Notes: a model not told the origin generated them from the letters alone. 64,000 nucleotides of DNA from Oscillospiraceae bacterium (GCA_902766785.1 CACXEO010000090.1:41255-105254); one strand, 5' to 3'; numbered from the stretch's first letter, positions 1-8,436 are shown. A program made the numbers and translations.

Positions 1-471
1 CATACAGGTAGTCAAATAACCCAGGTGCTCGTCAAAGGCGTATTCAAAGCCCTCGTTGAGGAAATCGTCGCACTGGTTTGCTGTTTCATAGGCCTTTTCA
101 AGGTCAAAACCCGGTACGATTACCTGAATCCGCAAATGGTCTTCCTCGTTGACCATAATACTGATACTATTATCTTCCGACAACGCAAGCACGTTGTTTC
201 CCCGCCGGATAAAATCCGGGCTTGCAAGATGGCGTTCTACCAGCGACTTTTTTTGATCGTCAGTAAGCTGGTCTGTCCATATGAATTCAAGTTTATTTTC
301 GCCAAGATTCAATTCCATCAGTTTATCAGTGACGGCGCGGTTTAATTCCTGCTGCTGTTCCGCATCCATTCGGTCCAAAAAGCGGTAGGCATTCAGGTTT
401 CTGGCAAGCCGCACCCGCGAGCTGATGATAATCCCGCCATTTTTACCTGTGGCGTCATACCATTTATTCAT
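1..471 (-). CDS. mcsB: Protein arginine kinase McsB (N-terminal part, cut by window edge)
   Basis: The first 157 codons of McsB, which phosphorylates protein arginines and so marks damaged proteins for ClpCP. The product reads MNKWYDATG and then SSRVRLARNL near residues 17-26, the signature of the phosphagen-kinase-like ATP-binding domain. A second family stretch, INEEDHLRIQ-like, lies about 100 residues in (here VNEEDHLRIQV). The start ATG at 469-471 follows a GGGTGA ribosome site overlapping the mcsA stop region, so mcsA and mcsB are closely spaced (9 nt). The order ctsR-mcsA-mcsB is the classic class III heat-shock operon; clpC is expected just outside the window. Confidence 0.95.
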   Translation of the reverse strand, partial: MNKWYDATGKNGGIIISSRVRLARNLNAYRFLDRMDAEQQQELNRAVTDKLMELNLGENKLEFIWTDQLTDDQKKSLVERHLASPDFIRRGNNVLALSEDNSISIMVNEEDHLRIQVIVPGFDLEKAYETANQCDDFLNEGFEYAFDEHLGYLTTCM

Positions 472-480
472 ATTTCACCC

Positions 481-969
481 CTACCCTTTCAAACGGTTTA
501 TTTCGTCACGCAGTTCAGCTGCTTTCTCAAAATTTTGTTCGGCAACCACTTTTTTCAATTCAGTCTCCAACAGTTCAATCTGCCGTTTTGTTTTGATTTC
601 AACTGAGGCTGTCTGGGGCACTTTGCCTGTGTGAACGGCATTTCCGTGAATTTTCCGGATTGTCGGCAAAAGCTCGTCCCCAAAAGCATCTATACAGCCG
701 CTGCATCCCAAATGCCCGGTGGACATAATTTCATGCAGTGTCGCTCCGCATTTCGGGCACCGCCTGGTTCCAGCCTTATTCTTTGAATCTGGCTGCTGAA
801 AAAAACCTGAAAACAGGTCGGAAGTATTAAAAAAGGGATGGCTGAAAAAATTTGATAACTGTAACTGTTCGGCACAATCCCTGCAAAGATGCATTACCCT
901 TGTCTGCCCGTTAATTGTCTGTTTTAGAGAAGCTGTTGCAGGGTTTAAACCACAATGATCACATAACAT
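481..969 (-). CDS. mcsA: McsA, activator of the McsB arginine kinase
   Basis: A 162-residue zinc protein that activates McsB and modulates CtsR. Cys pairs are visible at the N-terminus (CDHC, then CRDC near residue 30) and again at CPKC/CSGC in the middle. The last 40 residues hold a UVR motif (EQNFEKAAELRDEINRLK). This is the usual McsA domain order, slightly shorter than the Bacillus protein. The start is supported by a GGAG site 10-15 nt upstream. It sits 15 nt downstream of ctsR and 9 nt ahead of mcsB, so it is cotranscribed with both. Confidence 0.95.
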   Translation of the reverse strand: MLCDHCGLNPATASLKQTINGQTRVMHLCRDCAEQLQLSNFFSHPFFNTSDLFSGFFQQPDSKNKAGTRRCPKCGATLHEIMSTGHLGCSGCIDAFGDELLPTIRKIHGNAVHTGKVPQTASVEIKTKRQIELLETELKKVVAEQNFEKAAELRDEINRLKG

Positions 970-984
970 AAAAGAATCATCTCC

Positions 985-1446
985 TCATTCCAAACTGTTC
1001 AGCAATGCTGATTTTATGATAGCGGCCCGCACCTGATTTCTGCTTTCTGCGGGAACCTGTTTCAATACATGATTGGTTATTGCAGACAGGATTATTTTAC
1101 CTTCTTTCTCTGTAAGGAGTTTGTCACAACATAGATTTTGCAAAATTATTCTGGAAGAATGTTCATCAATGGAAGAACCTATTGAATTTACAACGTGCAT
1201 AACCATGTTATAAGGTTCCGGTTTGATTTTAACAATCCGGATGTAACCACCGCCGCCCCTCTTGCTCTCTACAATGTATCCGTGTTCGGGGGTAAAGCGT
1301 GAGGTAATAACATAGTTAATTTGACTTGGTACGCACCCAATTCTGCTCGCCAGTTCATTTCGCTGTATCTGTATAGATCCGTCGGAGCGGTCCAGCGTAT
1401 CCAAAAGAGCTTGAGTAATAATATCAGAAATATTCATTTTATCCAT
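985..1446 (-). CDS. ctsR: Transcriptional repressor CtsR
   Basis: A 153-residue class III stress repressor. It begins MDKMNISDIITQALL, has a winged-helix region with SQINYVITSRFTPEHGYIVE, then the Gly-rich wing SKRGGGGYIRI (around residues 62-72) that reads the DNA minor groove. Homologues usually start at the MNISDI methionine, so the real start may be three codons later (1437). A GAAAGG site sits 5 nt before the first ATG. The gene is preceded by its own operators and promoter, so autoregulation is expected. Confidence 0.95.
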   Translation of the reverse strand: MDKMNISDIITQALLDTLDRSDGSIQIQRNELASRIGCVPSQINYVITSRFTPEHGYIVESKRGGGGYIRIVKIKPEPYNMVMHVVNSIGSSIDEHSSRIILQNLCCDKLLTEKEGKIILSAITNHVLKQVPAESRNQVRAAIIKSALLNSLE

Positions 1447-1463
1447 TTTGACCTTTCTTGACT
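1447..1463 (-). promoter_or_regulatory. CtsR box overlapping the ctsR ribosome site
   Basis: On the minus strand this reads AGTCAAG-AAA-GGTCAAA, one base pair before the ctsR ATG. It matches the heptad direct repeat known for CtsR (GGTCAAA-N3-GGTCAAA type) with few changes. The second heptad contains part of the ribosome binding site. Confidence 0.7.
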
Positions 1464-1473
1464 TTATGTAATT

Positions 1474-1502
1474 ATTATATCTTTAAGGTCAAATAAAATC
1501 AA
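1474..1502 (-). promoter_or_regulatory. Sigma-A promoter of ctsR-mcsA-mcsB
   Basis: The minus strand has TTGATT (1497-1502), a 17-nt spacer and a perfect TATAAT (1474-1479). The -35 element lies inside a CtsR box, so repressor binding would block polymerase. Confidence 0.75.
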
Positions 1503-1519
1503 AGTCATATAAAGTCAAA
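1487..1519 (+). promoter_or_regulatory. Two tandem CtsR operators
   Basis: Two back-to-back heptad repeats read on the plus strand: GGTCAAA-TAA-AATCAAA (1487-1503) and AGTCATA-TAA-AGTCAAA (1503-1519). They share one base and cover the -35 element and upstream region of the ctsR promoter. Spacing of 3 nt inside each box fits the known CtsR operator. Confidence 0.8.
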
Positions 1520-1630
1520 CTTGGAATTTGCAATATCAAATTTTGGGTTCTATTTAAATTATCTTAGAATTTATTTGAATTCCTCTTTTTTACTTTCAAT
1601 TTGTCCTGGTTTTAGAAAATTTTGTTGTAG

Positions 1631-1655
1631 CACAAATTTGGCGGCTGTCATAGTA
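1631..1655 (+). promoter_or_regulatory. Possible late-sporulation (sigma-K-like) promoter
   Basis: CAC at 1631-1633 is followed 15 nt later by CATAGTATG (from 1649). This resembles the sigma-K pattern AC-N16-CATA-N3-TA but is not exact. It lies 35 nt upstream of the small Cys/Gly-rich gene. No sigma-A type promoter is obvious in the same place. This is a suggestion only. Confidence 0.3.
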
Positions 1656-1689
1656 TGTGTTGTAAAACAAAAAAGGAGGTCACTTGATT

Positions 1690-1836
1690 ATGAGTAACTG
1701 TGGTTGTGGTGGTTTCGGAGGCGGTTGTAGCTGGATTATTATCCTTATCCTGATCCTTTGCTGCTGTGGCGGTAATGGTTTCGGTGGCTGTGGCTGCGGT
1801 AATAACTGCGGCAATGGCTGCGGATGCTGCGACTAA
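1690..1836 (+). CDS. Small Cys/Gly-rich protein with central hydrophobic segment
   Basis: A 48-residue protein too short for many gene callers. A very strong AGGAGGT site (1674-1680) precedes the ATG. Residues 1-13 are Gly/Cys rich, residues 14-23 are hydrophobic (WIIILILILC), then comes CCC and a run of Gly, Cys and Asn to the end, about 13 Cys in all. It resembles the short high-cysteine chorion-like proteins annotated in clostridia, and in layout the tiny Gly-rich YjcZ-type spore proteins. Family membership is from memory. A terminator follows directly, so it is a monocistronic unit. The function is unknown; spore coat or envelope is an inference. Confidence 0.75.
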   Translation: MSNCGCGGFGGGCSWIIILILILCCCGGNGFGGCGCGNNCGNGCGCCD

Positions 1837-1866
1837 CCCTCTCACCTGACGCGTTCAAGTGAAGCG

Positions 1867-1888
1867 AGGCCGGTTTATCCGGCCTTTT
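1867..1888 (+). terminator. Intrinsic terminator after the Cys/Gly-rich gene
   Basis: Stem AGGCCGG / CCGGCCT with a TTTAT loop, followed by a short T run. It lies 30 nt past the stop codon. Confidence 0.8.
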
Positions 1889-1895
1889 GCTTTAT

Positions 1896-1924
1896 TTGCA
1901 GCCGGACAAGACATATGGTATAAT
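1896..1924 (+). promoter_or_regulatory. Sigma-A promoter of the aldo/keto reductase
   Basis: TTGCAG (1896-1901), a 17-nt spacer, and TATAAT (1919-1924). The leader before the start codon is about 85 nt and shows no strong structure. Confidence 0.75.
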
Positions 1925-2014
1925 AAATACTAGAGTTTGAACATTTTACCGGGCGTAAAAGCCAACGCACCGCAGAAGCAAGACGTGTTAATAACCTGAA
2001 AGGAGCATTACGAC

Positions 2015-3037
2015 ATGGCAACAGTCACTCTTGGAAGAACCGGATTAATAGTCAACAAAAACGGGTTTGGCGCACTTCCTATCCAACGTGTTACCAAAGA
2101 GGAAGCAGCGGTAATTTTAAAAAAGGCCCAGCAAAACGGCATTAATTTTTTTGATACAGCAATTGGCTATTCAGACAGTGAAGAAAAAATAGGCTACGCT
2201 TTAAGCGGTGTCCGTGAAAAAATCTACCTTGCAACTAAAACTCCAGCGCAAAATGGTAACGATTTAAGGCAGAATCTGGAAAAAAGCCTGCGCCGCCTGA
2301 AAACAGACCATATCGACATTTACCAGTTCCACAATCCTTCATTCTGTCCCAAACCCGGCGACGGAACCGGACTTTACGAGGCGATGCTTGAAGCGAAACA
2401 GCAAGGCAAAATACGCTTTATTGGGATTACAAACCATCGTCTCCCAGTTGCAGTTGAGGCTGTGGAATCCGGCTTATACGATACACTCCAGTTTCCTTTC
2501 AGCTACCTTGCAAGCGAAAAAGACATTGACCTTGTAAAGCTCTGCAAAAAGAATAATGTAGGCTTTATTGCAATGAAAGGGATGTCCGGAGGCATTATTA
2601 CAAATAGCGCCGCCGCCTATGCTTTTATGAACCAGTTTGACAACGTCGTCCCGATCTGGGGTATCCAGCGTGTAAACGAGCTTGAGGAGTTCCTTTCTTA
2701 CGATGAGAACCAGCCGAGGTTTTCCGGTGAAATTTCTGAATTGATTGAACACGATAAAAAGGAACTGTCCGGCAACTTCTGCCGGGGCTGTGGTTACTGT
2801 GAGCCGTGCCCGGCCGGCATCCAAATTTCTCTTAGCGCGCGTATGTCCTGGGTCCTGAAACGGATGCCCAGCGACAGGTTTGTTACACCGGAATGGCAGG
2901 AAAATATGGAGCGAATTGACAGTTGTATCCATTGCAACCACTGTGTCAATCACTGTCCGTACAGCCTCAACACCCCAGAGCTCCTCAAACAGAACCTAAT
3001 TGAATACCGTACCTACATAAAAGAACATAATCTTTAA
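2015..3037 (+). CDS. Aldo/keto reductase with C-terminal 2x[4Fe-4S] ferredoxin domain
   Basis: A 340-residue oxidoreductase. Residues 1-235 form an aldo/keto reductase barrel with the catalytic set visible: Asp47, Tyr52 (in GYSDSEE), Lys75 (ATKTP) and His106 (FHNPS). The C-terminus adds two four-cysteine clusters, Cys256/259/262/265 and Cys304/307/310/314, the latter ending in CP as in bacterial ferredoxins. This fusion is common in anaerobes, and its substrate is usually unknown. The start has a GAAAGGAG site at the right distance. It is flanked by its own promoter and a bidirectional terminator, so it stands alone. Confidence 0.9.
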   Translation: MATVTLGRTGLIVNKNGFGALPIQRVTKEEAAVILKKAQQNGINFFDTAIGYSDSEEKIGYALSGVREKIYLATKTPAQNGNDLRQNLEKSLRRLKTDHIDIYQFHNPSFCPKPGDGTGLYEAMLEAKQQGKIRFIGITNHRLPVAVEAVESGLYDTLQFPFSYLASEKDIDLVKLCKKNNVGFIAMKGMSGGIITNSAAAYAFMNQFDNVVPIWGIQRVNELEEFLSYDENQPRFSGEISELIEHDKKELSGNFCRGCGYCEPCPAGIQISLSARMSWVLKRMPSDRFVTPEWQENMERIDSCIHCNHCVNHCPYSLNTPELLKQNLIEYRTYIKEHNL

Positions 3038-3192
3038 GCTACCGGTTGACTGCTTCACCGGTTAGTTGATACAAATTTTGCCGCTCACGGCTTTGAAAGC
3101 TCCTTCTGACCTGGCGGTTGGAATATGGTGAAATACCGGTCACAAAGCAATCCGCTTCAAACCGTTCCAGACAGTTTCGTTTGTTTTCAAAT

Positions 3193-3225
3193 AAAAGGGG
3201 CGCATCTATAGGATGCGCCCCTTTT
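3193..3225. terminator. Bidirectional terminator between the reductase gene and yunB
   Basis: Stem GGGGCGCATC / GATGCGCCCC with a TATAG loop, flanked by AAAA on one side and TTTT on the other, so it works for both converging genes. Confidence 0.9.
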
Positions 3226-3232
3226 GTATTTA

Positions 3233-3934
3233 CTAATTTTGAAGCTGGTCAGACAAATACGGGATAGCCGACTCTCCCTGGGTAATAATTTGCGCATAAG
3301 AATCTGGGACTGTTCCTACTACCATGGTTTCAGCAAGAATATATTCCGTATGTACCGATATTTCGGCCGAAAAACCGGGGATAATCGCCATAACGGTCGC
3401 ATCCACCTCAATGACGATTTGATGGAGCGTCTGATTAATCCCCGCCGAAGTAAAAAGACTTTTTGTTACTGCTTTGATACTCCCTACGGGGACAATCTTA
3501 ATTTCTATATCCGGTCCGCGCCCTGACAAAAGCTGAAACCCCAGTAAGGTGCCAAGTGGAACATGAATCGAGTCCCTATCTACTGCGACAAGGGCGTCAA
3601 CTGTCTTCTGTGTTAATTCTGTCTGTAACAGACTAATTTTAGTGGTGTTCGTTTCAATTGATGAAATATTCCCCTCTTCGTTAGTTGTCAGGGTAACAAA
3701 ATCGCTATAGCTATAACTCTCATCCTGAAAAATATCGTTCGCGGCCTGGTTGATCAGGTTCGTCGCCATTATTTTTGCCTGGTAACCGGACATTGACGTG
3801 ATTACAGGCCTCATTTTTAAATCGAGACCGATTGCAATTACGATCAGCGCAATTCCAATCCAGACTAACTTTCTTCCCTTGCGGCCGCCGCGTATCCTTC
3901 TGCGAGCCAAAAACCTGGTTTTGCGAAACGACAT
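3233..3934 (-). CDS. yunB: Sporulation protein YunB
   Basis: A 233-residue sporulation protein. A basic N-terminus (RRRIRGGRKGRK) precedes one membrane segment (about residues 26-42), then an extracytoplasmic domain with PLGTLLGFQLLSGRGPDIEI-type family sequence near the middle. YunB is a mother-cell protein needed for efficient sporulation in Bacillus, with unknown biochemistry. The ATG at 3934 is preferred over the adjacent GTG because AAGGTGG lies 7 nt upstream. A CATATAAT sequence about 25 nt upstream could be a sigma-E -10 element, but no convincing -35 was seen. Confidence 0.88.
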   Translation of the reverse strand: MSFRKTRFLARRRIRGGRKGRKLVWIGIALIVIAIGLDLKMRPVITSMSGYQAKIMATNLINQAANDIFQDESYSYSDFVTLTTNEEGNISSIETNTTKISLLQTELTQKTVDALVAVDRDSIHVPLGTLLGFQLLSGRGPDIEIKIVPVGSIKAVTKSLFTSAGINQTLHQIVIEVDATVMAIIPGFSAEISVHTEYILAETMVVGTVPDSYAQIITQGESAIPYLSDQLQN

Positions 3935-4030
3935 CACCTCACCACCTTATCGTATTATATGCAAAAGGCCGGCTTGATGTGTTAGTAGTTGTCCAAACGC
4001 GTTGCGATTACCTGTTAATCCACAGTAAAA

Positions 4031-4060
4031 GGAAAGGGCTGGATAAACCAGCCCTTTTCC
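4031..4060 (-). terminator. Terminator downstream of mutS2
   Basis: Stem AAAGGGCTGG / CCAGCCCTTT with a 5-nt loop, 26 nt past the mutS2 stop. On the minus strand it is followed by CCTTTTAC. Confidence 0.7.
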
Positions 4061-4085
4061 AAATTTGAAACTAAAATAAAATATG

Positions 4086-6455
4086 CTATTTCAGCTCTGC
4101 GATAGTAACGCCGCTTTCACCCTCTCCATAAACACCCAGTCTATAAGTGCGGATGCTCGCATGACGTTTTAAGTGTTCCCGAACCGCCTTGCGCAAAGCT
4201 CCGGTCCCCTTTCCGTGAATGATATTCAACTGATGAATTCCGCCGAGGACTGCGTTATCAATAAACATATCAAGGTCCATCAGTGCTTCCTCGACCGTTT
4301 CTCCGCGGAGGTCAATTTCAGAGGCCACCTGCCGTTCTGCCTTAGAGCGGACGGTTCGGGTGGTTTTTCCCTGAAACTTAACCGGTTTTTCGTCGAGCAG
4401 CCGGAGATTTCCAAGCGGGACGCGGGTTTTAATAATTCCCGCCTGTACCAGAACATTCCCGGATTTATCGGCTTCCTGGAGCACAGTCCCCTTTTTATCG
4501 ATATCGAAAATCAAAACCGTATCGCCCTGTTTTAAAGGGCGCGGCAAAACGTAATCGTTATTTTTACGTTCCGTCACCGGGTTAGCCATATCATAAAGCT
4601 TGGTGATTTTACCTTTTAGGCCGGATTTCGCCTGGAAAGTTTTAGCGGAAAACTCCTCACGTTCCTTTTGACGGCGCAGTTCATCCAATTCGTTAATCAG
4701 CTGTTGAGACTGGGCACGAACATCTTCAACAATCCGACGGGCTTGTTCTCTCGCCTGCTGGATTTCACGCTCTTTTTCCCGTTCAAGCGCTTTGCGTTCC
4801 TGCTCCAATTCATGCTTAATCCGTCCAATTTCCCTGTTTTGGAAAGAAAGCCGGTTTTCCGCATTTTCATACCGCTGGCGGGAAGCTTCCAACGAATCTA
4901 CCACCTCTTCAAACCGCTTATTTTCGCTTGAAATAAGGACTTCGGCAGAATCAATAATTGACTGGGAAAGCCCAAGCCGCTTTGAAATCGCAAACGCATT
5001 GGAACGGCCCGGCACGCCGATCAAAATCCGGTAGGTCGGCATCAGTGTTTTTACATCGAATTCACAGCAGGCGTTTTCAACGCCGTCAGTCTGGAGCGCG
5101 TACATTTTCAATTCGGCATAATGGGTGGTTGCGGCTAAAGAGCAGCCGAGACTGCGGAACTGCTCCAGAATGGCGGTTGCAAGAGCAGCGCCTTCTACCG
5201 GATCAGTTCCCGAACCAAGCTCGTCCATCAACACTATGGAATTTTCAGTGGTGTGGCGCAGAATATAAATGATATTCTTCATATGGGCGGAAAAGGTTGA
5301 AAGGCTCTGCTCAATACTCTGTTCATCGCCAATATCAACCAGCACCCTGTCATACACCGGAATCTGGCTGCCCTCCGCGGCGGGAATTAATAAACCGCAG
5401 AAAGCCATCAGCGTCAAAAGACCAATAGTTTTAAGCGTTACCGTCTTACCGCCTGTATTCGGCCCAGTGATGATTAAGCTGTTAAATCCTTGCCCCAGCG
5501 TAATGTCAACCGGTACCACCGTTTCTTTCGCAATCAAGGGATGACGCGCCTTTTTCAGCACAAGGCCGCCCTGTTTCACAACAACAGGCGTCACAGCCTT
5601 CATATCAAGCGCAAGCTCTGACTTGGCGAAAATAATATTCAATATTACACAATCATCAAAATTAGCCTGGACATCATCAGCAATTTCTGCAACAAGGACG
5701 GACAGTTCCGCAAGAATCCGGTCAATTTCGTCTTTTTCCTGAGACTGGAGCACCCGTACTTCGTTATCTGCTTCTACGACCGACGAAGGCTCAATAAACA
5801 AAGTAGCCCCACTTGCAGAGGTATCATGCACAAGACCTGGAACCTCCCCGCGGTATTCCGCCTTAACAGGCAGAACAAAACGCCCGTCACGGATGGTCAC
5901 AACAGGATCCTGAAGATAACGCTGGTAAGAGGAAGAACGAACCATTTTGTCAAGCTGATCTCTTGTGCGCATCTGCAGGTTTTTGATTTTCCGGCGAATA
6001 GAAAAGAGGGTGTCGCTCGCCGTATCAGCAATCTCTTCATCAGAAAGAATAACAGAAGAAATCCTTTCTTCAACCTGACGGCGGGGGCTTAGGCCTTCAA
6101 ACAGGCTATTAAGGCAGGAGTCTACCGCAGCAGAATGGTTTTTCCACTCCACAAGAGCGCGAGTCTGCCGAAGGATAGAAACGACCGACAGAAGCTCTAT
6201 ATTTGAAAGTACGCCACCGGCTTTACAGCGCTTTATGTACCCCTCAGGGTCAGTCAAATTGACAAAACGGGGCGAACCAAACCGCATGGAGAGCATCATT
6301 GCATCTGACGTCTGACTGACGAGCCGTGTAACAGTATCAAAATCGTAGCTGGGCTCAATAGTCTCTACCTGTTCGCGCGCCTTATCAATTACGACTCTTT
6401 CGGCGAGCTTTGCCATGATTTTATCAAGTTCAAGTGCTTTAAAATGTTTTTTCAT
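4086..6455 (-). CDS. mutS2: Endonuclease MutS2 (RqcU-type ATPase with Smr domain)
   Basis: A 789-residue MutS2. The N-terminal lever/clamp region is followed by an ATPase with Walker A GPNTGGKT (about residue 330) and Walker B LMDELGSGTDP. Next comes a long charged coiled coil (about 510-620), a KOW-like segment, and a C-terminal Smr nuclease domain containing EIDLRGETVEEAL and HGKGTGALR. Family roles are suppression of recombination and rescue of stalled or collided ribosomes. The ATG overlaps the recO stop by 4 nt, so the genes are translationally coupled. Length is normal. Confidence 0.97.
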   Translation of the reverse strand: MKKHFKALELDKIMAKLAERVVIDKAREQVETIEPSYDFDTVTRLVSQTSDAMMLSMRFGSPRFVNLTDPEGYIKRCKAGGVLSNIELLSVVSILRQTRALVEWKNHSAAVDSCLNSLFEGLSPRRQVEERISSVILSDEEIADTASDTLFSIRRKIKNLQMRTRDQLDKMVRSSSYQRYLQDPVVTIRDGRFVLPVKAEYRGEVPGLVHDTSASGATLFIEPSSVVEADNEVRVLQSQEKDEIDRILAELSVLVAEIADDVQANFDDCVILNIIFAKSELALDMKAVTPVVVKQGGLVLKKARHPLIAKETVVPVDITLGQGFNSLIITGPNTGGKTVTLKTIGLLTLMAFCGLLIPAAEGSQIPVYDRVLVDIGDEQSIEQSLSTFSAHMKNIIYILRHTTENSIVLMDELGSGTDPVEGAALATAILEQFRSLGCSLAATTHYAELKMYALQTDGVENACCEFDVKTLMPTYRILIGVPGRSNAFAISKRLGLSQSIIDSAEVLISSENKRFEEVVDSLEASRQRYENAENRLSFQNREIGRIKHELEQERKALEREKEREIQQAREQARRIVEDVRAQSQQLINELDELRRQKEREEFSAKTFQAKSGLKGKITKLYDMANPVTERKNNDYVLPRPLKQGDTVLIFDIDKKGTVLQEADKSGNVLVQAGIIKTRVPLGNLRLLDEKPVKFQGKTTRTVRSKAERQVASEIDLRGETVEEALMDLDMFIDNAVLGGIHQLNIIHGKGTGALRKAVREHLKRHASIRTYRLGVYGEGESGVTIAELK

Positions 6456-7219
6456 TGTTTCAGGGGTTCCTCCGGTAATAAAGAACGGTAAATTTCAAGC
6501 GGGCGGAAGGAGCGTTCCAGATGGCAAAGAATATACCGCTCAGTCGTTTGTGATAACAAAGCAAGGGTTGTTTCAGAGACTGTAAAGTTAAACGCCTTGC
6601 TATCTTCAGAATAAATAATATGGCGCAAAGAAGCTAAAAGAGACGGGGTCAAAACCTGAAAATCTCCAACTTTACCCGGTGCATGGCAATTTTCACAGAG
6701 TAAAAAGCCCTGTTGCAGATCAAAAACAAAGCGGACGTCTTCATAGGCGGCGCATTGGCGGCAACAGATCAGGTCCGGCATGAAGCCGGATAAGGCCATC
6801 AGCCGCATCTCTGAAACCGCTTTAATAAAACGCGGAGCTTTTTTACCGGAAGCCAACAAGTATAGGGAATTCAGGTAAAGCCGCTTAACCTGATCGACCT
6901 GTTCCGGAGAAGGCGCGAGATAACAAATTAATTCCGAAATATAGTTTGCCAGCGCCACTTTGACAACGTCGTAACGCAGGTTATGAAACGTCTCAATTGC
7001 AGAGGCATTATTCACTATGTAACGTTCTTTGGTGTGAAACAAGGAAAGCTCGCTGTAATAAAATGGCTGGACAGCCGCAGCAAGCTTGCTTTTTGCCCGT
7101 TTCACACCGCGCGCAGACGCTTCGATCACACCGAAATCATCCGTCAAAACGGTCAGGATTGCATCCTGTTCTCCGATACTCCGTCTTTTGAGAATAACTC
7201 CTTTGGTGGTAACAACCAT
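6452..7219 (-). CDS. recO: DNA repair protein RecO
   Basis: A 255-residue RecO, which loads RecA in the RecFOR pathway. It starts MVVTTKGVILKRR, the family's normal N-terminus (OB fold). A longer in-frame reading exists, but the GGAGGGGG ribosome site just before 7219 decides this start. A four-cysteine zinc motif (CCRQC ... CENC) lies near residues 145-170. The first 83 nt overlap yqzL in another frame. Confidence 0.95.
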   Translation of the reverse strand: MVVTTKGVILKRRSIGEQDAILTVLTDDFGVIEASARGVKRAKSKLAAAVQPFYYSELSLFHTKERYIVNNASAIETFHNLRYDVVKVALANYISELICYLAPSPEQVDQVKRLYLNSLYLLASGKKAPRFIKAVSEMRLMALSGFMPDLICCRQCAAYEDVRFVFDLQQGFLLCENCHAPGKVGDFQVLTPSLLASLRHIIYSEDSKAFNFTVSETTLALLSQTTERYILCHLERSFRPLEIYRSLLPEEPLKQ

Positions 7220-7328
7220 CAGAGCCCCCCTCCCCGTGGTACAACGCAATTGCGTTTCTGTACGAAATATAATCTTCAACCTTACCTGTTTTTTCAAACT
7301 TGTTCCATGCATCAAATTCAATATTCAT
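7137..7328 (-). CDS. yqzL: YqzL-family small protein
   Basis: A 63-codon gene. The first 27 residues (MNIEFDAWNKFEKTGKVEDY...) match the short YqzL family pattern of Trp, Phe, TG, and a Tyr-rich end. A GGGAGG site lies 7 nt upstream. It sits between era and recO exactly as yqzL does in Bacillus. Family members are about 45-50 residues; here the frame runs on into recO, so the last ~27 residues are out-of-frame recO sequence. The function is unknown. Confidence 0.75.
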   Translation of the reverse strand: MNIEFDAWNKFEKTGKVEDYISYRNAIALYHGEGGSDGCYHQRSYSQKTEYRRTGCNPDRFDG

Positions 7329-7420
7329 AATTTTTCCCTCCCGGTCCTTATTAACCCTGGTAGTACCATTGTAGCCGGGAAGAAAACAAATATGAATGGA
7401 AATATCTCCTGTTTTTGGTC

Positions 7421-8314
7421 TTAAAGTCCAAAGTTTTTCATGAAACGTTCGTTGTTTCTCCAGTCATCACGTACTTTGACCCAACACTGGAGGTTAATTT
7501 TTGTCCCCAAAAATGTTTCAATTTCTTTTCGGGATTCAGTTGCTATTTTTTTGAGCATCGCACCATTTTTGCCGATAATGATTCCTTTATGGCTCGCCTT
7601 TTCACAGTATATTTCGGCCTGCATGTCAATCAACGAACCGTCCGGGCGTTCCTTCATCCCTTCAATGACCACCGCGGTCCCGTGAGGTATCTCCTGCTCC
7701 AAATGACGGAGAAGCTGCTCACGGATCATTTCAGCCGCAATTACTTTTTCAGGCTGGTCAGTCAGGGTATCATCCGGAAAATAGTGAACCCCTTCCACAG
7801 CACGCTCTTTTATTTCTTCCAATACAGCGTCAAGCCCATCCTTTTCCAACACGCTGATGGGAACCACCGCCGCAAAATCATAAAGCTCCGTAAACTGCTT
7901 GATCCGATGAATCAGCAAACTTTTATCGGCAAGCTGGTCTATTTTATTAATGACTAAAACTGCCGGGGTTTTGCTGTGCTTCAGCCGCTCAACCAGGTGG
8001 AGCTCCGCCCTGGTCACTCTGTCACCAGCCGCTTCGGTCATCAAAATCACGGTATCTACATCTTCCATGGAATCGCGGACCGTATCCGTCATATGCTCGG
8101 ACAGCTTGGTACGCCCTTTATGGTGCCCCGGTGTGTCCAAAAAGACATACTGGTAAGCGCCCTCAGTCAACACGCCGGTAATCCGGGTACGAGTTGTCTG
8201 GGGCTTATCCGAAACAATCGCAATCTTTTCCCCCATCAAGGCGTTCATCAAAGAGGATTTTCCGACGTTCGGTTTCCCAATAATTGCAATAAAAGCGTGA
8301 TAAGTTTTATCCAA
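7421..8314 (-). CDS. era: GTPase Era
   Basis: A 297-residue ribosome-assembly GTPase acting on 16S rRNA. The G motifs are GKPNVGKS (13-20), DTPG (60-63) and NKID (123-126). A C-terminal KH domain has GIIIGKNGAMLKK near 244-257. It starts MDKTYHAF with an AAAGGAG site upstream. Length and domain order are normal. Confidence 0.97.
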   Translation of the reverse strand: MDKTYHAFIAIIGKPNVGKSSLMNALMGEKIAIVSDKPQTTRTRITGVLTEGAYQYVFLDTPGHHKGRTKLSEHMTDTVRDSMEDVDTVILMTEAAGDRVTRAELHLVERLKHSKTPAVLVINKIDQLADKSLLIHRIKQFTELYDFAAVVPISVLEKDGLDAVLEEIKERAVEGVHYFPDDTLTDQPEKVIAAEMIREQLLRHLEQEIPHGTAVVIEGMKERPDGSLIDMQAEIYCEKASHKGIIIGKNGAMLKKIATESRKEIETFLGTKINLQCWVKVRDDWRNNERFMKNFGL

Positions 8315-8436
8315 AATAATCTCCTTTAATTTATTTTTTTAAAACAATACTTTCTTCTTTGTTTACAAAACATAGCAACTATTTCAGACTGAAGTATCCT
8401 ATAACTAAAAATCGTTTATTGCGAACAGATCTGTTT

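Noticed and set aside
1648..1845. Ala/Thr-rich open frame on the minus strand
   Set aside because: It is the complement of the Gly/Cys codons of the small forward gene, has no ribosome site, and the low-complexity composition is a by-product.
2474..2953. 159-codon frame opposite the aldo/keto reductase
   Set aside because: Antisense to a clearly coding gene with intact catalytic and cluster residues; no ribosome site.
3041..3064. ACCGGT inverted pair after the aldo/keto reductase
   Set aside because: Each copy is itself palindromic and no T run follows; the true terminator is at 3193-3225.
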